Assembly: GCA_016292575.1 (NCBI GenBank)
Contig: JAEDIH010000072.1
Coordinates: forward strand, 1-9,382
Source: Clostridiaceae bacterium
GTDB lineage: Bacteria; Bacillota; Clostridia; Oscillospirales; Acutalibacteraceae
Direction of reading: 5' to 3'
DNA: 9,382 nt
The notes beneath the pieces are model-generated. The model worked only from the letters and a program-made list of their open reading frames with translations, was not told the DNA's origin and did no database searches. Shown here one piece after another: positions 5,676 through 9,382 of this stretch (the stretch's first letter is position 1; each line of letters starts with the position of its first letter). The translations under genes and the position numbers were made by a program.

Positions 5676-6554
5676 ATGCCACTTTCAAAAAAAGAATGGC
5701 TTGCCCTTGAAAAGAAAGCTTTCGAGCTTCGTAAGCTTTGCATGAACACAACTGCTTGGGCAGGCAGCGGTCATATCGGCGGCGGTATGAGCGTTATGGA
5801 CCTTCTTACGGTTCTTTATCACAAGTATCTCAACATCAAGGTTGAGGAGCCGCAGTGGGAGGACAGGGACCGCTTTATCCTTTCAAAGGGTCATGCGGCA
5901 ATCGCATATGCGCCCGTCCTTTGCGACAAGGGCTTCAACGATCCTGAAATGCTCAAGACCTTTAATCTCTCCGGTTCAAAGATGGGTATGCATCTTGACT
6001 CAAACAAGGTTGTCGGCGTTGACGCTTCCACCGGTTCGCTCGGTCACGGCGTTTCAATCGCAGCAGGCACCGCTCTTGCGGCAAGAATTCTCGGCAAGGA
6101 TTACCTTACATATGTTGTTACCGGTGACGGCGAGCTTGGCGAGGGTTCAAACTGGGAAGGCTTTATGACAATCAACCACTATGAACTTTCAAACTGCATC
6201 GTTTTCATCGACCGCAACCACTGCATGATCGACGGACCGACAGAGGAGGTTATGAAGCTTGAGCCGCTTGCGGATAAGATGATTGCTTTCGGCTTCAACA
6301 CCGTTACCGTTGACGGCAACAATATCGGCGCTCTTTGCGAGGCTATCGACGCGGCTATTGAACGTTCAAAGGAAAAATGCGCTCCCACCTGCATCATCAT
6401 GGATACCAAGAAGGGCGCAGGCATTAAGGACATTGAGGGCGACTATCATTGCCATTACATGGCTCTTGATGACGCAACGTTCGATAAGTATATGAAAGAG
6501 CTTGAAGAAGATTACAACAGTCGTGTTGCTCGCGCAGAAAAGGAGGGTAAATAA
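5676..6554 (+). CDS. Transketolase N-terminal subunit (ThDP pyrophosphate-binding half)
   Basis: The product is 292 residues, the normal size for the N half of a split transketolase. Landmarks in order: SGHIGGGMS (31-39, with His33 of the active site), FILSKGHAA (about 68-76), TGSLGHG (119-125, where many relatives have GQG), and the ThDP-Mg motif GDGELGEGSNWE (150-161). The motif ends at DRNHCMIDG (179-187), where Asn181 is the expected metal ligand. The protein provides half of the cofactor site and must pair with the C subunit encoded 2 bases downstream. Standard transketolase moves a two-carbon ketol unit between sugar phosphates. A split enzyme next to an aminotransferase may instead use a specialised acceptor. 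GGAGG (5663-5667) lies 8 bases before the ATG. The enzyme class is certain; the substrate is not. Confidence 0.9.
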   Translation: MPLSKKEWLALEKKAFELRKLCMNTTAWAGSGHIGGGMSVMDLLTVLYHKYLNIKVEEPQWEDRDRFILSKGHAAIAYAPVLCDKGFNDPEMLKTFNLSGSKMGMHLDSNKVVGVDASTGSLGHGVSIAAGTALAARILGKDYLTYVVTGDGELGEGSNWEGFMTINHYELSNCIVFIDRNHCMIDGPTEEVMKLEPLADKMIAFGFNTVTVDGNNIGALCEAIDAAIERSKEKCAPTCIIMDTKKGAGIKDIEGDYHCHYMALDDATFDKYMKELEEDYNSRVARAEKEGK

Positions 6555-6556
6555 TT

Positions 6557-7567
6557 ATGGCAGGCGGATTTGTTTATAACGCAATCGACCAGACAGAGGT
6601 TGCAACCGCAGAAATTTACGGCAAGGCTCTGGCCGACATAATTCTTAAAGACCCCAAGGTTGTTGCAATCACTGCCGACCTTGCAAAATCAACAAAACTC
6701 GGCGATGTTCTCAAGGTTTGCCCGGAGAGAGTTATCAATGTCGGTATTGCCGAGCAGGATATGTTCGGTGTTGCTGCAGGTATGGCAAGAGCCGGCTGCA
6801 TTCCGTTCCTTTCGGGCTTCTCGGCTTTCACTTCAATGAGAGCCTGCGACCAGCTCCACACCGACATCTGCTATCAGAATGTTAACGCAAAAATCATTGC
6901 CACCCACGCAGGCACCTCTTTCGGTCAGGCCGGCTCAACCCACCACGCAATCGTTGACCTTGCGATCACAAGGGCAATGCCGAATCTTACCGTTATCGTT
7001 CCGGCAGACGGAATGGAAACCGCAAACGCGGTCAACGCGGCATACAACAACTTCGGCCCCTATTATATCCGCATCAACCGCGGCTTTGACCGTGTTCTTT
7101 ATCAGAACATGGACTACGGCTTTGAAGTCGGCAAGGCTGTTGAAATCAATCCCGGAACCGACATTACCGTTATCGCCTGCGGCTCCTGCGTATTCCAGGC
7201 AAAGCAGGCTGCGGAATTCCTTGATAACGCAGACGGACTCAAGGTTCGCGTTCTTAATATGCACACCATTAAGCCGATTGACAAGGAAGCTATCATCAAG
7301 GCTGTTATGGACACAAGAAGAATTATCACCGTTGAAGACCACAGCATCATCGGCGGTCTCGGCTCGGCAGTTTCGGAAGTTGTTGTTGAAGCCGGCAAGG
7401 CCTGCGCATTCAAGATGCTCGGTCACCCGGATAAGTTTGCACCTATCGGACTTCATGAGGACATCATGGCCGAGGTCGGAATTGACGCAAACGGAATCAT
7501 CGCCGCAGTCCGCGAGGTTATGCACAAGGACTTTGAAGAAGACGATAACTGGGACGACGAATTTTAA
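6557..7567 (+). CDS. Transketolase C-terminal subunit (pyrimidine-binding half)
   Basis: The product is 336 residues. The catalytic glutamate that activates the ThDP aminopyrimidine ring is Glu66 in NVGIAEQDM. Next come the pyrimidine-site region FLSGFSAFTSMRACDQ and the substrate-loop region GSTHHAIVDLAITRAMPN. In this loop Val replaces the Glu usual in the HxxxED pattern. A transketolase C-terminal domain follows with GTDITVIACGS, VRVLNMHTIKPID and TVEDHSIIGGLGSAV. The C-terminus is acidic (EEDDNWDDEF). The start lies 2 bases after the N-subunit stop, and its AAGGAGGG ribosome site (6540-6547) is inside that gene's last codons. The two subunits are therefore made together, as needed for the shared active site. 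Split transketolases of this kind are known in archaea, clostridia and other bacteria. This could also be a sugar- or sulfosugar-specific transketolase, but no sulfosugar genes are visible here. Confidence 0.9.
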   Translation: MAGGFVYNAIDQTEVATAEIYGKALADIILKDPKVVAITADLAKSTKLGDVLKVCPERVINVGIAEQDMFGVAAGMARAGCIPFLSGFSAFTSMRACDQLHTDICYQNVNAKIIATHAGTSFGQAGSTHHAIVDLAITRAMPNLTVIVPADGMETANAVNAAYNNFGPYYIRINRGFDRVLYQNMDYGFEVGKAVEINPGTDITVIACGSCVFQAKQAAEFLDNADGLKVRVLNMHTIKPIDKEAIIKAVMDTRRIITVEDHSIIGGLGSAVSEVVVEAGKACAFKMLGHPDKFAPIGLHEDIMAEVGIDANGIIAAVREVMHKDFEEDDNWDDEF

Positions 7568-7592
7568 TTAAGAGGAAAGGAGAGCAAATATA

Positions 7593-8396
7593 ATGTCAAT
7601 ACCTCAGGAAGCATTATATTCAAACAAGATTTTTCTGAACGCCGCTCTTCCTCTTGTAAAGGTCATTGCAACCGATGTTCCGTCGCTTGCAAAAAAGTTT
7701 GAGCATGCTCACGCCGTTATTCAGGTAAGCTGCCTCAATCCCGAGGTTCCCGAGGGAAAGGTTGGCATGCACTTTGTTGTCAACAGCGGCGAATGGCTCG
7801 TTCACACCTGCCTTACAAAAGATCCTCACATAGAGCTTGAGTTCAAGAGCGTTGAAGCCCTCAACGGCTTCTTCAAGGGCAACATCACCCTCGGTGCGAT
7901 CCCGAAGATTCACGGAATTAAAAAGGCCGGAACGCTTCTTGCCTTTGTTCAGGTACTTCTCAAAATGGCGTCGCTCCTCGGTGCGGATAAGGCTCCGGAG
8001 GACGAGGAAACGCAGAGACTTATGGTCAAGTGCTTCTTCTACCTGCTTTCAAGCGGCATCAGCCAGCTCAACAAGATGGGACATCCGGAAATTCACGACT
8101 GGGCGCTTAAGAGTCCTGACCGTGTTTACGCCTTTGCGGTTAACGATCATCCCGAGGTTGCTGCCTATATCCGCGTTAAAGCCGGAAAAACAAGAGCCGG
8201 CAGAGGTGAATACAAGAGAGCAATGCCTTTCTTCACCCTGCGCTTTGACTCGTTCAAGAGTGCTTTGGGAACGCTCCTCGGAACGGACGATATGCTTGAA
8301 TCCACAAAGAGCGGCAAGCTCATCATGGACGGTGCGCCGGAGTTCGGCGCGCAGCTCGGCTCATTCCTGCTCATGGTCGGCGATCTTGCAAAATAA
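7593..8396 (+). CDS. Tandem SCP2-like domain protein B (paralog of the operon's first gene)
   Basis: The product is 267 residues; AAGGAG (7577-7582) lies 10 bases before the ATG. It has the same architecture as the first protein of the operon. Repeat one (about 41-128) has GKVGMHFVVNSGEW, HIELEFKSVEALNGFFKGNIT and a helix ending near KMASLL. An acidic-then-helical linker follows (about 129-172, with FFYLLSSGISQL, matching FYLITVALSQI of the partner). Repeat two (about 176-264) has VAAYIRVKAGK, FFTLRFDS and SGKLIMDGAPEFG, ending in a hydrophobic helix. Similarity between the two proteins is clear in plan and in the linker but low in sequence, so they probably have distinct ligands or form a heteromer. 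No signal peptide is visible. It ends the operon; a strong terminator follows 12 bases later. The SCP2 assignment is by pattern and moderately sure. Confidence 0.55.
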   Translation: MSIPQEALYSNKIFLNAALPLVKVIATDVPSLAKKFEHAHAVIQVSCLNPEVPEGKVGMHFVVNSGEWLVHTCLTKDPHIELEFKSVEALNGFFKGNITLGAIPKIHGIKKAGTLLAFVQVLLKMASLLGADKAPEDEETQRLMVKCFFYLLSSGISQLNKMGHPEIHDWALKSPDRVYAFAVNDHPEVAAYIRVKAGKTRAGRGEYKRAMPFFTLRFDSFKSALGTLLGTDDMLESTKSGKLIMDGAPEFGAQLGSFLLMVGDLAK

Positions 8397-8408
8397 TTGC
8401 ATTACAAC

Positions 8409-8441
8409 AAAAAGTGCTGTCGGTTCCGGCAGCACTTTTTT
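8409..8441 (+). terminator. Strong intrinsic terminator between converging genes
   Basis: A 9-pair GC-rich stem (8414-8422 with 8427-8435) around a GTTC loop is extended by AAAAA on the left and TTTTTT on the right (8436-8441). The T tract ends the five-gene operon. On the other strand the A run provides TTTTT for the minus-strand gene that stops at 8455, so it serves both directions. Confidence 0.9.
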
Positions 8442-8454
8442 GTGGATGCGTTTT

Positions 8455-9382
8455 TCAATCAGTATCTTTTGAAAACTGCTTTTTGATTTTTGAGCCGAGA
8501 CTTTTTATCGCACCGGGAAAGGCGGTGCGTTTTTTTGCGTAATCAAACGGAAGAAAGGCCACCGCCCTGTTGTAATCATCAAGCTTATCAAGAAAATGAG
8601 GAAAGCTCTTTTTCTTTTCGGCCGTCCAGACGCTTTCCGAAAATGCGCCGAGTCTCGGAAAAAGGAGAGTGCCTGCCTTTTTCATGTCGGAAGCGTTTTG
8701 CGTTGGCAGAATTGCTTCATAAGCAAAGGCGTTTTCGTGAGCTTTGAAATGCTCATAGCAGTCCCGGACGCTCAGAACACCATACGGCTTTGAAAGATCA
8801 AGAGAAGAATCAATCAACAGCAAGCCCTTTTCATTTGCCGCTTTTATCTCATCCTCACTTCGGCAGTCGCAGATTGTGTTTTCGAGATTTTCATATCCGT
8901 CTGCTCTGATAACAGCTTTCATTCCCAGCTTTTTGGCGTGGGTTGAAAGCCTGTTGAAAAAGTCGGAATAAAGTCCTGCCTCGCTCCGGTCAGGAAGTGA
9001 CAGCCGCTTTTCTTCGCAACGGGGACAGGAGCGGCGGTCAGCCTTTTTGCTCTTTTTGCCGCCGAGGTGGACAAGGCCGCTTTTGAAAACCTCGCTCATT
9101 TCGTCAAGGACAGAGAACATGAAGTTGTATGTGCTCTCCTTTCCAAGGCAGAGTACGGCGCTTTTATCGGAAAAATCCGTTGCGGGGGAAAGCTGCTTTT
9201 CTTCGCAGGACAAAAACGGATAAGCAGAAATTGCGGCGGTCGTTCTGTCCGGCACGTCAATTTCAGGAACAACGGTTATGAATCTCTCCTCGGCATAGAG
9301 CAGAATGTCCTCGGTGTCCTTACGGGAGTAATAGCCCCCGTGTGGAATTTTGCCAAGACCGGTGAACGCTCTGTAGCCGCCG
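8455..9382 (-). CDS. GH20 beta-N-acetylhexosaminidase-like protein, catalytic residues replaced (partial)
   Basis: The frame is open from the window edge to TGA at 8455-8457, giving 309 codons; the start lies beyond the window. A GTG at 9253-9255 sits inside the conserved domain and is not the start. The order of motifs is that of the glycoside hydrolase family 20 barrel: KIPHGGYYSRKDTEDILLYA, then VVPEIDVPDRTTAAISAYP (normally PEID-PGH), then VHLGGKKSKKADRRSCPRC (normally HIGGDE..CPRC), then ILPTQ (normally LWTE), then LLFPRLGAFSESVW and a C-terminal helix. The catalytic Asp-Glu pair is Lys-Lys here (codons 9052-9057), the PGH histidine is replaced, and the Trp and Glu of WTE are replaced. 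Hydrolysis of N-acetylhexosaminides by the usual substrate-assisted mechanism is therefore unlikely. The frame is intact, so the protein is probably made and may bind glycans or have a new role. The fold is clear; the function is unknown. Confidence 0.75.
   Translation of the reverse strand, partial: GGYRAFTGLGKIPHGGYYSRKDTEDILLYAEERFITVVPEIDVPDRTTAAISAYPFLSCEEKQLSPATDFSDKSAVLCLGKESTYNFMFSVLDEMSEVFKSGLVHLGGKKSKKADRRSCPRCEEKRLSLPDRSEAGLYSDFFNRLSTHAKKLGMKAVIRADGYENLENTICDCRSEDEIKAANEKGLLLIDSSLDLSKPYGVLSVRDCYEHFKAHENAFAYEAILPTQNASDMKKAGTLLFPRLGAFSESVWTAEKKKSFPHFLDKLDDYNRAVAFLPFDYAKKRTAFPGAIKSLGSKIKKQFSKDTD

Noticed and set aside
5676..7567. Frameshifted single-chain transketolase
   Set aside because: Each half has its own ribosome site and the normal size and ends of a split enzyme; this is a natural two-subunit form.
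9253..9255. GTG as the start of the GH20-like gene
   Set aside because: The frame stays open to the window edge and encodes conserved GH20 motifs upstream of this codon.
1..9382. CRISPR array, tRNA, rRNA or insertion sequence
   Set aside because: No regular spaced repeats, cloverleaf, rRNA segments, transposase motifs or terminal inverted repeats were seen on reading both strands.

Overview
The window looks like chromosomal DNA from a gut-type Firmicute, probably a clostridial species near the Oscillospiraceae/Ruminococcaceae. The support is strong AGGAGG-type ribosome sites before almost every gene, near-consensus sigma-A promoters with 17-base spacers, a split (two-subunit) transketolase, an AAA/DUF4143-type ATPase tail and intrinsic terminators with long T tracts. 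Base composition is moderate, except for one clearly AT-rich island. The taxonomic placement is an inference; there is no rRNA or other marker.

Layout. Bases 1-131 hold the C-terminal end of an AAA-type ATPase. Bases 316-1395 encode a P-loop protein of the PRK06851-like type, built of two related halves of which only the first keeps a Walker A motif. A 78-residue Ser/Thr-rich lipoprotein (1532-1768) follows and ends at a bidirectional hairpin terminator. Bases 1968-3297 are an AT-rich minus-strand pair: an XRE-family regulator overlapping a MNT/AbiEii/DUF6036-like nucleotidyltransferase. This resembles a toxin-antitoxin or abortive-infection module. It is driven by a perfect TTGACA-17-TATAAT promoter whose spacer holds a quasi-palindromic operator.

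The centrepiece is a tightly spaced five-gene plus-strand operon (3597-8396). It runs from its own extended -10 promoter (3501-3529) to a strong terminator (8409-8441). The order is SCP2-like protein A, class III PLP aminotransferase, transketolase N-subunit, transketolase C-subunit, SCP2-like protein B. The two outer proteins share one layout, two SCP2-like repeats joined by a helical linker, and look like paralogs bracketing the enzymes. The enzymes could act in sequence: a ThDP ketol transfer giving a keto or aldehyde product, then PLP-dependent amination. The SCP2-like proteins would then bind or present a hydrophobic substrate or product. I know of no described pathway with this set, and the chemistry is inferred.

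A converging minus-strand gene (8455 to the window edge) encodes a GH20 beta-N-acetylhexosaminidase-like protein. Its catalytic Asp-Glu pair and several other active-site residues are replaced, so it is probably a pseudoenzyme. No tRNA, rRNA, CRISPR array or insertion sequence was seen.
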